Assembly (NCBI GenBank): GCA_002082305.1
Contig: LSNO01000119.1
Coordinates: 1-64,000 of the forward strand
Direction of reading: 5' to 3'
From: SAR324 cluster bacterium SAR324-CTD7B
Lineage (GTDB): Bacteria > SAR324 > NAC60-12
Length of the DNA stretch: 64,000 nt
Shown: piece after piece, positions 16,212-26,153 of the stretch
Layout of the letters: every line of letters begins with the position of its first letter
How positions within the stretch are numbered: the first letter of the stretch is position 1
Notes under the pieces: generated by a model
The model's database searches: none
What the model saw: the letters and a program-made list of their open reading frames with translations, nothing else
Told to the model about the DNA's origin: nothing
Translations under genes and position numbers: made by a program

Positions 16212-17401
16212 TTCTTGACATGGGAATAAGGATCAGATGCGTCACGCAAGCCGTCACCAACAAAGACGAAAGCCAAAACAAAGGCGATAAAGAAAATAAC
16301 TGGAATAAAGTACCACTGGTAATTCAGCAGGACGTCTGCTTTGGAAACGTTCTGCATCAGTGCCCCTAGTGAATTGACCGGATCAACCAGGCCAAGACCG
16401 ATGAAACTAAGCGCAGTTTCCGAACGCACCATGTATGGAAAAGTAATCATCAAATCAACAATGATATAACTGGTGAAACTGGGCAGCAAATGTTTCCGGA
16501 TGATGTGTCCCGATGAAGCTCCGCAAAGTTGAGCCGCCAGTACATATTCCTGACTGCGTTCACTCAACAAATGTGTCCGGATGCGCCTCGCAAGTGTGGG
16601 CCAGCCTATCAGACCGAGAATCGAAGCAATGAAGAAGAAGCGTGTTTCAGCACTCCATTCGTCCGGCATGAATGCTGCCAGTGCCATGAATAACGGAATC
16701 GGCGGGATTGTCCGGACTGCATCTGTAATCATTTGCAGTACCTGATCAATCCAACCACCGAAATAACCAGCTACCCCGCCAATCACCAGTGACAGCACAA
16801 AAGCGATGAAGACCCCCAGCGACCCGACTGCGAGGGATGTGTAGATCGCGTGCAGTGTGCGTGAGTAAATATCCTTGCCGCTGCCATCCGTGCCGAACAG
16901 GTGGATGCCCCCCTTGTCGGTTCCGAACAAGTGTGTTTTGAAAGTTAAAGCCCTGAAATCAACATCGAAAATGTCTCCTGGCAAATCCCAACTTAGGTCG
17001 ATGTAACTGTACTGCCAGTCTTCTACGAAGAATTTTAAGTAGTAACGCTCTTCACGCTCAACCGTGATCACCCAGCGGAAGTTTGTCTTGATCGAGCGAT
17101 GGCGTTTAGTCGCATAGACGAAAGGCCTGAGAGAAAAACCGTTCTCATCCCAGAATTTTGGAATTTGCGGAGGGCCGTTCTCGTATTGCTTGTCCCGACC
17201 TGCCATGGATGGGGCATATGGTGAGAGGAATGGGGCGAAGAGTCCGGTTAAAATCATTATTGTAAGGGCCCAGCCCGCAACCATTGCAGTGCGGTTACTC
17301 TTGAAACGTGCCCGGATCAACTGCCCCTGTGAAGCCGTGAAATAGCTTTCCTTCAGTTTTTGACTCGTTTCAGCCGGTTTAGCTTTAGTAAAGATTCCCA
17401 T
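16208..17401 (-). CDS. Peptide/opine-type ABC transporter permease (DppC/OppC-like, long form)
   Basis: 397 residues, about 100 longer than DppC. The OppC N-terminal helix (residues about 39-60) is followed by a periplasmic insert of about 110 residues containing ENGPPQIPKFWDENGFSLR and repeated HLFGTD motifs, then five membrane helices with the EAA-like loop QEYVLAAQLCGASSGHIIRKHLLP. Long inserts of this kind occur in permeases that pair with large (600-700 residue) binding proteins, as here. It starts 4 bases after the upstream permease ends. Confidence 0.9.
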   Translation of the reverse strand: MGIFTKAKPAETSQKLKESYFTASQGQLIRARFKSNRTAMVAGWALTIMILTGLFAPFLSPYAPSMAGRDKQYENGPPQIPKFWDENGFSLRPFVYATKRHRSIKTNFRWVITVEREERYYLKFFVEDWQYSYIDLSWDLPGDIFDVDFRALTFKTHLFGTDKGGIHLFGTDGSGKDIYSRTLHAIYTSLAVGSLGVFIAFVLSLVIGGVAGYFGGWIDQVLQMITDAVRTIPPIPLFMALAAFMPDEWSAETRFFFIASILGLIGWPTLARRIRTHLLSERSQEYVLAAQLCGASSGHIIRKHLLPSFTSYIIVDLMITFPYMVRSETALSFIGLGLVDPVNSLGALMQNVSKADVLLNYQWYFIPVIFFIAFVLAFVFVGDGLRDASDPYSHVKK

Positions 17402-17405
17402 GGGT

Positions 17406-18413
17406 TTATCCGATCAGTCCTTGCCGGACACGCGGGTCCATCAAGGCCAGCAGAATGTCTGTAACAAAATTAACCAGGACAATGCTGGCTGTCAAAAGAA
17501 ATATAATCGCTCCTGCCAACTGCTGATCATTGGAGCGCGCAAGAGCTTCAATCAGCAAAGCGCCTGCCTCGGTAAGCGTCAGAATCAATGCGACCACCGG
17601 CAAATCATTGAAGATACGGTTGAGGTCGAAACCGAGTGAGTTGATCACCGGACCCAGCGAGTGACTCGCAGGGTAACGCCACAACAGGGTGCGCCCGGAT
17701 ATACCGCGTGCCGAGGCGGCGGTGACATAGAGTTTGCCTATTTCGTCGAGCATCAGCGCACGCACCGTCTGCATGGCAAAGGCCGTGGCTGACCAGCCGA
17801 GAATGAAAATCGGCAGCCAGGCCCGGGACAAAAAATCCATGAATTTGGCGTAAGACCAGGCGGCGTCGCGAAACTCCTTGGAGAACAGTCCAGTCAACGA
17901 ATCTCCAAACAGCACCGTCGAGGTCAGCATGATGATCAGCGCCAGCAGGAAGTTTGGCAGGGCAAGGCCAAGGTAGCTGATGAAACGCAGCGCGTTGTTG
18001 GCGAATGGATTTCTTGTTGAAGCCGAATAGATGCCGACGGGTATAGCAATAATGTAAGAGACGATCAATGCCGAGAGCGCAAGTCCAAGACTGATCCAGA
18101 ATTTGTCACTCAGCAACTGGTTGATATTGAGACGCAGGATACAGCTGTCGCCAAATTCTCCCTTGAAAAACACCTTGCCAACCCATGTTCCCCAACGGAT
18201 GACAAATGGTTTGTCGAGTCCCAGGCGGCGCTCCTCTGCCTGGATGTCTTCAATCGTGATCGATTGGCCTTGGGTGTTCTTGAAGGCAATATAACGTTCA
18301 GCGCAGTTGCCCGGCACCAGTTCCATCAGCGAGAACACGATCAGCGAGACAGCAAGCAGCGTGAACAGCGACATCACTGCCCGCATCATAGTGAACTGAA
18401 AGAACTTTAGCAT
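17406..18413 (-). CDS. Peptide/opine-type ABC transporter permease (DppB/OppB-like)
   Basis: 335 residues with an N-terminal membrane helix, a periplasmic loop of about 80 residues and five further helices; the EAA-type loop LYVTAASARGISGRTLLWRY is present. Coding sequence here is GC-richer than in the core genes, like the binding-protein gene upstream. It follows the binding-protein gene after about 225 bases containing a terminator-like hairpin, and precedes the second permease by 4 bases. Confidence 0.9.
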   Translation of the reverse strand: MLKFFQFTMMRAVMSLFTLLAVSLIVFSLMELVPGNCAERYIAFKNTQGQSITIEDIQAEERRLGLDKPFVIRWGTWVGKVFFKGEFGDSCILRLNINQLLSDKFWISLGLALSALIVSYIIAIPVGIYSASTRNPFANNALRFISYLGLALPNFLLALIIMLTSTVLFGDSLTGLFSKEFRDAAWSYAKFMDFLSRAWLPIFILGWSATAFAMQTVRALMLDEIGKLYVTAASARGISGRTLLWRYPASHSLGPVINSLGFDLNRIFNDLPVVALILTLTEAGALLIEALARSNDQQLAGAIIFLLTASIVLVNFVTDILLALMDPRVRQGLIG

Positions 18414-18576
18414 TATGTTGAATTAATAACCCGGTGAAGTCAGTACAATAAACGACTTTAATTTGACAAGGTCACATTGTAAAAATTTGGTGAGTCGGCT
18501 GTGAAGGGCATGAATGGAAAATATAATTACACATGGCTCTGGATGTGACTTTTTCAAATTAAAGTTTCTATAAAAA

Positions 18577-18604
18577 GGCTGGAGGCTTAATTCCCCCCCC
18601 AGCC
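18577..18604 (-). terminator. Attenuator hairpin between binding-protein and permease genes
   Basis: On the minus strand GGCTGGGGG can pair with CCTCCAGCC (one G-U pair) across a loop of about 10 bases, followed by TTTTTATAG. It lies just beyond the binding-protein stop and 164 bases before the permease start, fitting partial termination that makes more binding protein than permease. Confidence 0.6.
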
Positions 18605-18638
18605 CTTTCATTAATTTAATAATCGAGTAAAAAGATTA

Positions 18639-20714
18639 TTACTCGTCGAGATACCACTGGGTTCCGCGATACGGATAAGTCCGGTAGTACTCATAGGAAT
18701 GCGTTTTGAACTCAGTGAAGTTCTTCAACGCATTACGGTGATAAATTGGTGCCGGTGCCTGTGTGATTCCGATGAAAAGCAGGTTGCCCACCATGTTCTT
18801 GACAAGTCTTGCACCAAGTTTATTCGACTCCGCTGAGCCTGCAGGGGCAGACTGGAATGCATTGATGTCATCAATCATCTGCATCACATAAGCTGGAGGC
18901 TTCACGCCCTTGCTGCCGTTAGAATCAACATATTCAGCCCACAACATTCCTGTGCGGATTCCGAAGTAGTCGCTAAACGGTGGCACCCAAAGCTCGTTGT
19001 TGCCGAGCATGATCGCCATCGGCTGGCTCTTGCGCCAGATGGTAACATCAAGAGCGTTCGAGGACTGTGCAGAACGGAATTCGTCCGGCGTTACTTCCTT
19101 GACCGTCGTCTTGATGCCAACGTCTGACCAGTTCTGGGCGACAAGTTCGACCACTTGGCCAGCAATACCTTGAGTCGAGAATTGCAGGTTCAGAACAATT
19201 TTGTTGCCATTGGGAAGTTCGCGGGAACCATCGCCATCGGTGTCTTTCATGCCGATTTCATCGAGTAGTCTGTTGGCCATGCCCGGATCGAACTGGGCCA
19301 TGTGGCTTTCCCATTTCTTGTCCACAAAACTCGGAGTCGGTGAAAAACCGATGTACTGCTTGGGGGTTCCTTGACCGAAGTAGGCCACCTCGTTGATTTC
19401 CGCACGGTTGATCGCGACCGACATGGCCTGACGGAAACGCAGATCACCAAAGACCTTGCGCTTTTCCAGGTCTGCCGAGGTCACATTGAACGCAAAGGTC
19501 GATAGCGTGATCTCCGGCCGCAGGTGGATCGTATAGTCGCCCTTCTCCTGATTCTCCAGCAGCAAGGGTGCCGAAGCCAGCTGTAGCGACTGTTCCTTGT
19601 AATCCGCCTCGGCATTGACGAGCTTCAGGATCCGGACCTCGTTGTCATTGATGTACACCTCATCCTGCTCGCTGATGTAAGGCAACTGGTTGCCCTGCGT
19701 GTCAACGATGTGGAAGTATGGATTAGCAACGAGATGCCGACCTTCTGTGGTATCCGTGATGTAGATGTGACTTTCCAGTGTCGGAATCACGTCGGCAGGA
19801 AGCTTTGCTACCTTGTCCGGAGAATTCAGTAGAGGCGACGGAGTGTCGGTCCAGTCTGAATTACCAAAGTAGGCCTTGATCACTGCAAGACCATTCTCAA
19901 ATCCGGCTTTTTGCGCCAGCTTGTCAGCATTCGCACTCAGTTCCGGATGGAACGGAGCAAGGAAGTGCTTAGGCTGGAAACCCTGCGCGAACGAAGTCGC
20001 AAAGTGGGCCAGCAGTCCCGGCTTCGGGGCGGGCAGGTTGAAGACCACTGTCTGTGGATCGACCACCTCGACCGTCATGCGCTTGCCGGCGACCAGCAAG
20101 TAATCCTTCGGTTTCTCCATAACCAAGGGAGAAAGTCCGAGATGATCGTACCAGAATTTAACGTCCTCGGCGGTGAAAGGAGCACCATCAGACCATCTGT
20201 GGCCTTTGCGTAGGTAGAAGGTCAATTGCGTGAAATCGCTGTTCCACTTCCAGTCCTTGGCAATGTTCGGTACAATGGTCTGAAGATCATCGGAGTAACG
20301 TACGAGGTTTACGTGACGCACAGAAAGAAAGTCTGAAGTCCCTGCCTCAGTGGCATTCGACAGCACGTCCAACGTACCACCATATTTTCCAATCGAATCA
20401 TATGGTGCGTAAACTAACGGCTCTGACGGCAGTCGATTTGCAACGGAAGGAACTGAACTGGGGTTCCCACGGATTTTCCCGTTGAGTCTGGCAATATCCG
20501 GATTGCCCTGGAAGGTCATTTTGCAGCCCGCCAGTTTCTCGAACTCTGCAAGTTCGTACTGCTGCGGATATTTACCGGCTTTGACACCTTTCATATCCGC
20601 GACGGTCGATGCCGGACATCCAGCCCAGACCGTATTTGCTGCTGTCAGCAGCAAGATGGACACGGCGATAAAGCCTACACCCATCATGGTTCTTTTTATT
20701 TTCAAGTAAAGCAT
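18639..20714 (-). CDS. ABC transporter substrate-binding protein, family 5 (DppA/OppA-like, large)
   Basis: 691 residues, clearly larger than DppA (about 535). A signal peptide ends near NTVWA (about residue 32). The family signature region LVRYSDDLQTIVPNIAKDWK, FYLRKGHRWSDGAPFTAEDV and the FRQAMSVAINRAEINEVAYFG segment are clear. A calcium-loop-like DTDGDGSRELPNG lies near residue 490. ATG at 20714 is supported by AAGGAG 8 bases upstream. It is the first gene of the importer operon, divergent from an IclR regulator that may control it. The ligand (oligopeptide, opine or other amine-containing solute) is unknown. Confidence 0.9.
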   Translation of the reverse strand: MLYLKIKRTMMGVGFIAVSILLLTAANTVWAGCPASTVADMKGVKAGKYPQQYELAEFEKLAGCKMTFQGNPDIARLNGKIRGNPSSVPSVANRLPSEPLVYAPYDSIGKYGGTLDVLSNATEAGTSDFLSVRHVNLVRYSDDLQTIVPNIAKDWKWNSDFTQLTFYLRKGHRWSDGAPFTAEDVKFWYDHLGLSPLVMEKPKDYLLVAGKRMTVEVVDPQTVVFNLPAPKPGLLAHFATSFAQGFQPKHFLAPFHPELSANADKLAQKAGFENGLAVIKAYFGNSDWTDTPSPLLNSPDKVAKLPADVIPTLESHIYITDTTEGRHLVANPYFHIVDTQGNQLPYISEQDEVYINDNEVRILKLVNAEADYKEQSLQLASAPLLLENQEKGDYTIHLRPEITLSTFAFNVTSADLEKRKVFGDLRFRQAMSVAINRAEINEVAYFGQGTPKQYIGFSPTPSFVDKKWESHMAQFDPGMANRLLDEIGMKDTDGDGSRELPNGNKIVLNLQFSTQGIAGQVVELVAQNWSDVGIKTTVKEVTPDEFRSAQSSNALDVTIWRKSQPMAIMLGNNELWVPPFSDYFGIRTGMLWAEYVDSNGSKGVKPPAYVMQMIDDINAFQSAPAGSAESNKLGARLVKNMVGNLLFIGITQAPAPIYHRNALKNFTEFKTHSYEYYRTYPYRGTQWYLDE

Positions 20715-21306
20715 AATACTTTCTCCTTTTACTTGGTTAAACCAGATTTCACTGCAAACTGACCACCATGGTCAGGTGCAGACATTAAAGGGGTCTAGCT
20801 GATCTGGAACTCAGAAAGACCTCAGCCTACTAAAATCGAAAATATACCACAAACTTTTTAATGGATTGCCCCAAAAAAACAGGTTAATTTTTCGTACCAA
20901 CAAGCGTATAGAGAATTATAAAATATTTCAAGTATTTTTTAACAGCTTCCTTATTACCGTGAATTATCGATCCTACTCCAATGAACCAGTGAACCCTTAT
21001 ATCATTTTCAACCCTAGCATAAACTCCTTATAAAACATCTTCTGTAATTATGTTTCCTGGAACAAATTACTTCCCCACACCCCAGAAACAGCCCCCTTAT
21101 GGATATTCATTTGACCATATATTTAATGAGTAATCGAAAAGGACAACATTCAAATAATTTCAGCAACCATGTTTAATACCGATTCCATCTTGCATTTGAG
21201 AACCCGAACAATTTAATATACAATTCAGGAATGAGACTAAGAGTCCCATTTAGTAATTGTCCGAATAATTTTTCTCACTTTATCTCAAACAGGTCAAGAA
21301 AAAAAC
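20715..21306. other. Divergent intergenic region between importer operon and IclR gene
   Basis: About 590 AT-rich bases between two divergent genes. It should contain both promoters and the IclR operator. I found no convincing palindrome or promoter pair and no coding sequence. Confidence 0.45.
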
Positions 21307-22083
21307 ATGAAAAATATTTTTTTTGATAAAGGTTCTGCCATGCACCGTACTCTTGCCATCCTGGAACAAGTGGCAAACTCTGATCAACCCGTTACATCCA
21401 CTGAGATTAACGTTAATTTAAATCTCCCGAAAGCTACCATTCACCGCCTTTGTTCTAAACTTGAAGATGAACAATTTTTACAGCGTGAAATCGACGGCAA
21501 ACGTTTTCTGCCTGGACTTCGTCTGAGACAAATTGCTTTGGGAGTTTTCAGTAATGAACATTTTCGTACACAAAGACATGCTGTTTTAAAACTACTCTCA
21601 GAGGATATTGGAGAAACCTGTAACATTTCTGTTCCAGATGGGAGTCAAATGAGATATATGGACCGAGCTGAAACCCACTGGCCATTACGCATGCAGCTTC
21701 CAGTGGGCACGAAGGTTCCGCTTCACTGCACCTCCAGTGGTAAACTTTTTCTCAGCCTGATGCCTGAAGAACAACTGAACCGCTTGATTGGCAGTTTAAA
21801 TTTAGAACAAAAAACGGAGAATACACTGACAACCAGGAAAAGTTTGGAAAAAGCTTTGGAAAAAATTCGAAAAAAACAAGTTGGAACAGATAATCAGGAA
21901 TTTATTGAAGGAATGGTCTGTGTGGCAGTACCAATTTACGACAGACGGAAGCGCTTATTTGCCACTTTGTCAATTCACGCCCCGAGTTCCAGAATGACTC
22001 TGGAAGAGATTTCTCGTCATGTACCACGCTTACAGAAAGCTTCTCATGACTTGAGCTTGATTACTGATCCCGATGACAATTAG
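21307..22083 (+). CDS. IclR-family transcriptional regulator
   Basis: 258 residues: an N-terminal winged helix-turn-helix (about 13-70; VTSTEINVNLNLPKATIHRLCSKLEDEQF) and a C-terminal IclR effector domain (about 85-250) with VPLHCTSSGKLFLSLM, GTDNQEFIEGMVCVAVPIYD and ATLSIHAPSSRM. The family binds small acids or aromatics and represses or activates adjacent catabolic/transport genes. It is divergent from the family-5 ABC importer operon, which is its likely target. Confidence 0.9.
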   Translation: MKNIFFDKGSAMHRTLAILEQVANSDQPVTSTEINVNLNLPKATIHRLCSKLEDEQFLQREIDGKRFLPGLRLRQIALGVFSNEHFRTQRHAVLKLLSEDIGETCNISVPDGSQMRYMDRAETHWPLRMQLPVGTKVPLHCTSSGKLFLSLMPEEQLNRLIGSLNLEQKTENTLTTRKSLEKALEKIRKKQVGTDNQEFIEGMVCVAVPIYDRRKRLFATLSIHAPSSRMTLEEISRHVPRLQKASHDLSLITDPDDN

Positions 22084-22381
22084 TCTTCTTTTACAAATAG
22101 ATCACAAAAACATTTCGAACAGATTACTTCTTCTAAAACTCCGTGCCTCAGAAGCTACAAATATTTTGTCTAATTTCTATTGCGCCTAAAATCTTATTTA
22201 CTTTACTCGTGAGACATGAATTATTAAGATACTGCTATCATTAACTTATGCATATCATCTCGACTTAAGGGAGAGATCTGCTAAAGTACTGATATTTTAT
22301 AAGATCCCTCACATAGTTCGTAATGATACGTAAAACTAGTGACTGTCGAGTTACTTTAATAATTTAGTATTATTTGCTAAG
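22084..22381. other. Intergenic region upstream of mobA
   Basis: About 300 AT-rich bases after the IclR gene with no coding sequence or clear hairpin terminator. It presumably contains the mobA promoter. Confidence 0.4.
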
Positions 22382-22996
22382 ATGAAAAAACAATACGGAG
22401 CGATTCTGCTGGCCGGCGGACTGTCATCACGCATGGGGCGGGATAAGGCGAGCCTCGAAATAGGAGGCCGGACAATGCTTGAAAGACTATTGTTGATCTT
22501 GCGTCCACTCGTAGCTGAAACAGTTGTAATGCGTGCACCGGGACAGATTCTCCCTCGCATTTCCCGGGAGTTACAAGATTGGATCAAGCTTGGCACGGAC
22601 TCAGTGGCAGAACGTGGACCTCTCCAGGGTATTGTTGATGCCCTACCTCTTTTGAGTTCAGAGATCGACAAAGTGTTCCTGCTTACATGCGATTTACCCT
22701 ATTTAACTGAAGAGTGGCTTCAAACTTTGCGTGATATTATGACAGACGAGTATGACATTGTCTGCACAGAAGAGGAAAATATCACTAATCCGCTTTTAGC
22801 TCTTTATCGTCGTCCTGTTCTCGAACCAGCCGCAGAATTACTTGCCGAAGGAAAACGACGCCCAATATTGCTTTGGGAAGGATGGCGCATGGTTCGTCTT
22901 TCCTCTCCTGAAGAAACTCCATGGATTTGTCAGGATGTAAACACTCCGGATGAATTTAAAAAAGCACAATTATTTTTTCAAAGAAAGCATGATTGA
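22382..22996 (+). CDS. mobA: Molybdenum cofactor guanylyltransferase
   Basis: 204 residues, the normal MobA length. The nucleotide-binding motif [14 protein letters not shown] (about 10-23) and metal-binding TCDLPYL are diagnostic. The enzyme transfers GMP to molybdopterin to make the MGD cofactor for DMSO-reductase-family enzymes, none of which is encoded in this window. The last 8 bases overlap the start of the glutathione-transferase gene. Confidence 0.9.
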   Translation: MKKQYGAILLAGGLSSRMGRDKASLEIGGRTMLERLLLILRPLVAETVVMRAPGQILPRISRELQDWIKLGTDSVAERGPLQGIVDALPLLSSEIDKVFLLTCDLPYLTEEWLQTLRDIMTDEYDIVCTEEENITNPLLALYRRPVLEPAAELLAEGKRRPILLWEGWRMVRLSSPEETPWICQDVNTPDEFKKAQLFFQRKHD

Positions 22997-23660
22997 TTTA
23001 TACACAGCCCCTACTCCAAACGGTTACAAGGTTTCAATTTTACTCGAAGAACTCAAACTGCCCTACAATGTAGTCTCTATTGAACTCGAAAAAAAAGAAC
23101 AAAAAAAGACTGAGTTTCTCAAGCTCAACCCAAACGGCAGGATTCCTACCATTGTGGATCATGAAAACAATGATTTTACCGTTTTTGAGTCCGGAGCCAT
23201 TTTGATTTATTTGGCGGAAAAGTCCGGAAAATTTCTGTCTTCTGATCCCAATGGACGCTCCGTGACACTACAGTGGCTGATGTTTCAAATGGGCGGAATA
23301 GGACCGATGCAGGGACAAGCTCATGTGTTTTATCGCTATGCTCCGGAAAAAATTGAATACGCAATCGAACGCTACCAAAAAGAAACCCTGCGACTTTACA
23401 CTGTGCTGGATACACAACTCAAAGAACATGAGTATCTTACCGGTGATCTTAGCATTGCAGACATCGCCACCTGGCCCTGGGTCAGGAGTTATCGCTGGGC
23501 AGGTTTGGATATTGAAAATCTTCCTCATTTACAACGCTGGCTCGATGTTTTGGCCGAACGCCCGGCTTTTCAGCAGGGAATTGAGGTACCATACAAGATA
23601 GATCGAAGTAAGATGACTGCAGAGCAAACTCAGGAAAAAGGAAGTAAAATTTTAATATAA
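22989..23660 (+). CDS. Glutathione S-transferase family protein (YfcG/Ure2-like)
   Basis: 223 residues. Thioredoxin-fold N-terminus [23 protein letters not shown]-binding [13 protein letters not shown] and [12 protein letters not shown], and a C-terminal helical domain with [17 protein letters not shown] at 22989 gives the canonical family N-terminus and overlaps mobA by 8 bases; an upstream ATG at 22950 would add 13 unlikely residues. It has the Thr-Pro-Asn active-site region of the YfcG-type disulfide-bond reductases. Confidence 0.88.
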   Translation: MIDLYTAPTPNGYKVSILLEELKLPYNVVSIELEKKEQKKTEFLKLNPNGRIPTIVDHENNDFTVFESGAILIYLAEKSGKFLSSDPNGRSVTLQWLMFQMGGIGPMQGQAHVFYRYAPEKIEYAIERYQKETLRLYTVLDTQLKEHEYLTGDLSIADIATWPWVRSYRWAGLDIENLPHLQRWLDVLAERPAFQQGIEVPYKIDRSKMTAEQTQEKGSKILI

Positions 23661-23671
23661 AAAAACTAATC

Positions 23672-25258
23672 ATGTCTTCCCCACTTCTTTCTGTAAAAAA
23701 TCTGTCAGTTGATTTCACACAAGGCGATCGAGTAACACATGCAGTGAGCAACGCCTCGCTGGAATTGAACAAAGGTGAAACGCTGGCTTTAGTAGGTGAA
23801 AGTGGATCCGGCAAATCTGTTACCGCCCATTCTATTCTGCGACTCCTGCCTGCTTCCTCATCTCATCCTGACGGCAATATAGAATTTGAAGGGGAAAATT
23901 TGCTCCAAATGTCTGAAGCAAAAATTCGTGGTGTCCGGGGTAACCGAATCGGGATGATTTTTCAGGAACCTATGAGTTCTCTGAATCCGCTGCACACGAT
24001 TGAAAAACAAATAAACGAGGTCTTGTTTGTCCATCAGGGTTTAGGTCGAAAACAGGCGCGCGAACGTACGTTGGAACTACTGGAAATGGTGGAAATTCAA
24101 AACGCAAAAAAACGTTTAGGCGCATTCCCGCATGAATTGAGCGGAGGTCAGCGGCAGCGGGTAATGATTGCCATGGCACTGGCCAACAAGCCTGATTTAC
24201 TAATTGCAGACGAACCGACTACTGCACTCGATGTTACAGTACAAGCACAAGTTCTTCAACTTCTTCGTCAACTTCAGGAGCAATTTAAGATGGCCATTCT
24301 GCTGATTACACATGATCTTGGCATTGTACGAAAACATGCTGACAGAGTTGCAGTGATGACTCAGGGCAAGATAATTGAGACCGGAAATACAGAAGAACTT
24401 TTTTTGCATCCTCAGCACTCCTATACAAAAATACTGCTGGAGTCAGAACCTGGCGGGCAGCCTGTAACAGTCACGGATTCTGCCACATATTTTGTCTCAA
24501 CCAGGAATTTAAAAGTCTGGTTTCCAATCCAAAAAGGTGTTTTGAAAAGGACCGTTGATCACGTTAAAGCAGTTGACGGCGTCAGTTTGGAAATCCGCAA
24601 AGGACACAGTCTCGGTGTTGTTGGAGAAAGCGGATCCGGAAAATCCACCCTCGGACTTGCTTTGCTCCGTCTGATAAAAAGTGAAGGGGAAATCCAATTT
24701 GGTGATGTTTACCTGGACGCTTTAAATCAAAAACAGATCACACCGATTCGGAAGGCAATGCAAATTGTATTTCAGGATCCGTTTGGAAGCCTTAGTCCAC
24801 GGATGACTGTGGAACAAATAGTGTCGGAAGGCCTGGAAATCCACAAACTTGAAAAAGAAGAAAATCGTGAAGAGCAGATTGTACAGGTTCTCAAAGAGGT
24901 CGATCTCGATCCTGAATTAAGACATCGCTATCCTCACGAGTTTTCCGGAGGACAGCGCCAGCGCATTGCCATAGCCCGTGCCCTGGTACTCAAACCCAGT
25001 TTTTTAGTACTGGATGAACCGACCTCCTCACTTGACCGCTCAGTACAGTCTCAGGTTTTAGAACTGCTTCGTAATTTGCAGAAAAAGCATAACCTGACTT
25101 ATCTGTTCATAAGCCATGATTTAAAAATAATCCAGGCACTTTGTCACGATATCATCGTCATGAAAGACGGAATTGCTTTGGAAGCAGGGCCTACCGCGAA
25201 AATTATGAATAATCCTCAGAATCCTTATACTAAAGCTCTACTGAAAGCAGCTTTTTAA
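23672..25258 (+). CDS. Double-ATPase ABC transporter protein (YejF/GsiA-like)
   Basis: 528 residues made of two complete ATPase units. The first has Walker [13 protein letters not shown], signature [15 protein letters not shown] and DEPTTALD. The second has [26 protein letters not shown] and DEPTSSLD. Such fused proteins power peptide, glutathione or microcin-C-type importers. No permease or binding protein is adjacent, so its partners must be elsewhere or shared with the 14.2-20.7 kb importer. It follows the glutathione transferase by 11 bases and may be co-transcribed with mobA and that gene. Confidence 0.9.
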   Translation: MSSPLLSVKNLSVDFTQGDRVTHAVSNASLELNKGETLALVGESGSGKSVTAHSILRLLPASSSHPDGNIEFEGENLLQMSEAKIRGVRGNRIGMIFQEPMSSLNPLHTIEKQINEVLFVHQGLGRKQARERTLELLEMVEIQNAKKRLGAFPHELSGGQRQRVMIAMALANKPDLLIADEPTTALDVTVQAQVLQLLRQLQEQFKMAILLITHDLGIVRKHADRVAVMTQGKIIETGNTEELFLHPQHSYTKILLESEPGGQPVTVTDSATYFVSTRNLKVWFPIQKGVLKRTVDHVKAVDGVSLEIRKGHSLGVVGESGSGKSTLGLALLRLIKSEGEIQFGDVYLDALNQKQITPIRKAMQIVFQDPFGSLSPRMTVEQIVSEGLEIHKLEKEENREEQIVQVLKEVDLDPELRHRYPHEFSGGQRQRIAIARALVLKPSFLVLDEPTSSLDRSVQSQVLELLRNLQKKHNLTYLFISHDLKIIQALCHDIIVMKDGIALEAGPTAKIMNNPQNPYTKALLKAAF

Positions 25259-25271
25259 AAGGAAAACATCA

Positions 25272-25778
25272 CTATTTCCGCGGATTTACATGCGACAACT
25301 GATCCATCTTTTCACCCGAAATTTCATAGGCTTTACCAAATCCTTTGACGAAAAGACCCGAATTCGGCTTCAGTCTAATCAACTGAAAATCGGCAAGCAT
25401 ACGTAATGTTTGCATCAGTTCACCGGCAAAATCGTCAAAAAGAGACATTATCCTCATCCAGTCTTGAGATTCACGCTCCACGATTTCCGCATCACAATCA
25501 AAAGTAAGTCGCTTTCTGGCAAATATATTTTCAGCCTGTTCTTCAGGTTCTATAAACATGATTCCAGCCCTTGAGTCATGAAGTAAATTTTTTGTATGAC
25601 GGGCCAGTGCGCTTATATAAATATAAAACTGATTATTTTGATCTACAACAAAGGGAGCGTAGCTGCTTTCCGGACGTCCATTTTTGCCGATTGTGGACAA
25701 CTGCAGACTGCGAAATTTTTTCAAAAAGTTCAAATATTCAGTTTTTGTCTTTGTAAGCAAAACTGCTGACTGATTCAT
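25272..25778 (-). CDS. HugZ-like pyridoxamine-phosphate-oxidase-fold protein
   Basis: 168 residues of the split-barrel flavin/haem-binding fold. The N-terminal SLQLSTIGKNGRPESSYAPF, YISALARHTKNLLHDSRA and NIFARKRLTFDCDAEIV, and the C-terminal GLFVKGFGKAYEISG, match HugZ haem-utilisation proteins. It may bind haem or flavin. The C-terminus lacks an extended haem-ligand loop that I can see. It is convergent with the ABC double-ATPase gene (13 bases between stops) and divergent from dnaA. Confidence 0.8.
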   Translation of the reverse strand: MNQSAVLLTKTKTEYLNFLKKFRSLQLSTIGKNGRPESSYAPFVVDQNNQFYIYISALARHTKNLLHDSRAGIMFIEPEEQAENIFARKRLTFDCDAEIVERESQDWMRIMSLFDDFAGELMQTLRMLADFQLIRLKPNSGLFVKGFGKAYEISGEKMDQLSHVNPRK

Positions 25779-26153
25779 TTTTGATTCCTGAAAAAGTGCT
25801 TTTTGAAATAAACATTAACACGAAAAAAATATTTATCATATTCATTTTTTTTGTATGCCTTAGATGCCTAATATTGAACGACTTTATTGCTCTTTGATTT
25901 AGTATATACAATAATATTTTTATTTTTTTGTAAAAAATCTTTAACTTATTTATCAGTTATTTATGGGTAACTTATTCATCTTTTTAGAAATCTTTTTTGT
26001 TGATTTTACCCTTCGATTTGCATTAAATTAGTGAGGCCAGTCTGGTACTGAAACCATTCCATGGACAGGAAAAATATTAAGCCTATCTCAAGCAAAATAT
26101 TAACTGATTTAGACTTGAGAAAAACAGCAAATGGATTTGAAATATAAGAAAAA
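25779..26153. other. Very AT-rich region upstream of dnaA, candidate replication-origin region
   Basis: About 375 bases between divergent genes, with long T/A runs from 25850 to 26000. Between 25945 and 25980 three loosely similar 9-base elements occur (TTATTTATC, TTATTTATG, TTATTCATC), each related to but not matching the consensus DnaA box TTATNCACA. Position next to dnaA and base composition suggest an origin or the dnaA promoter; box quality is poor, so this is tentative. Confidence 0.35.

Noticed and set aside
22950-22988. Upstream start for the glutathione transferase gene
   Set aside because: It would add 13 residues translated from the end of mobA; the family N-terminus starts at 22989.
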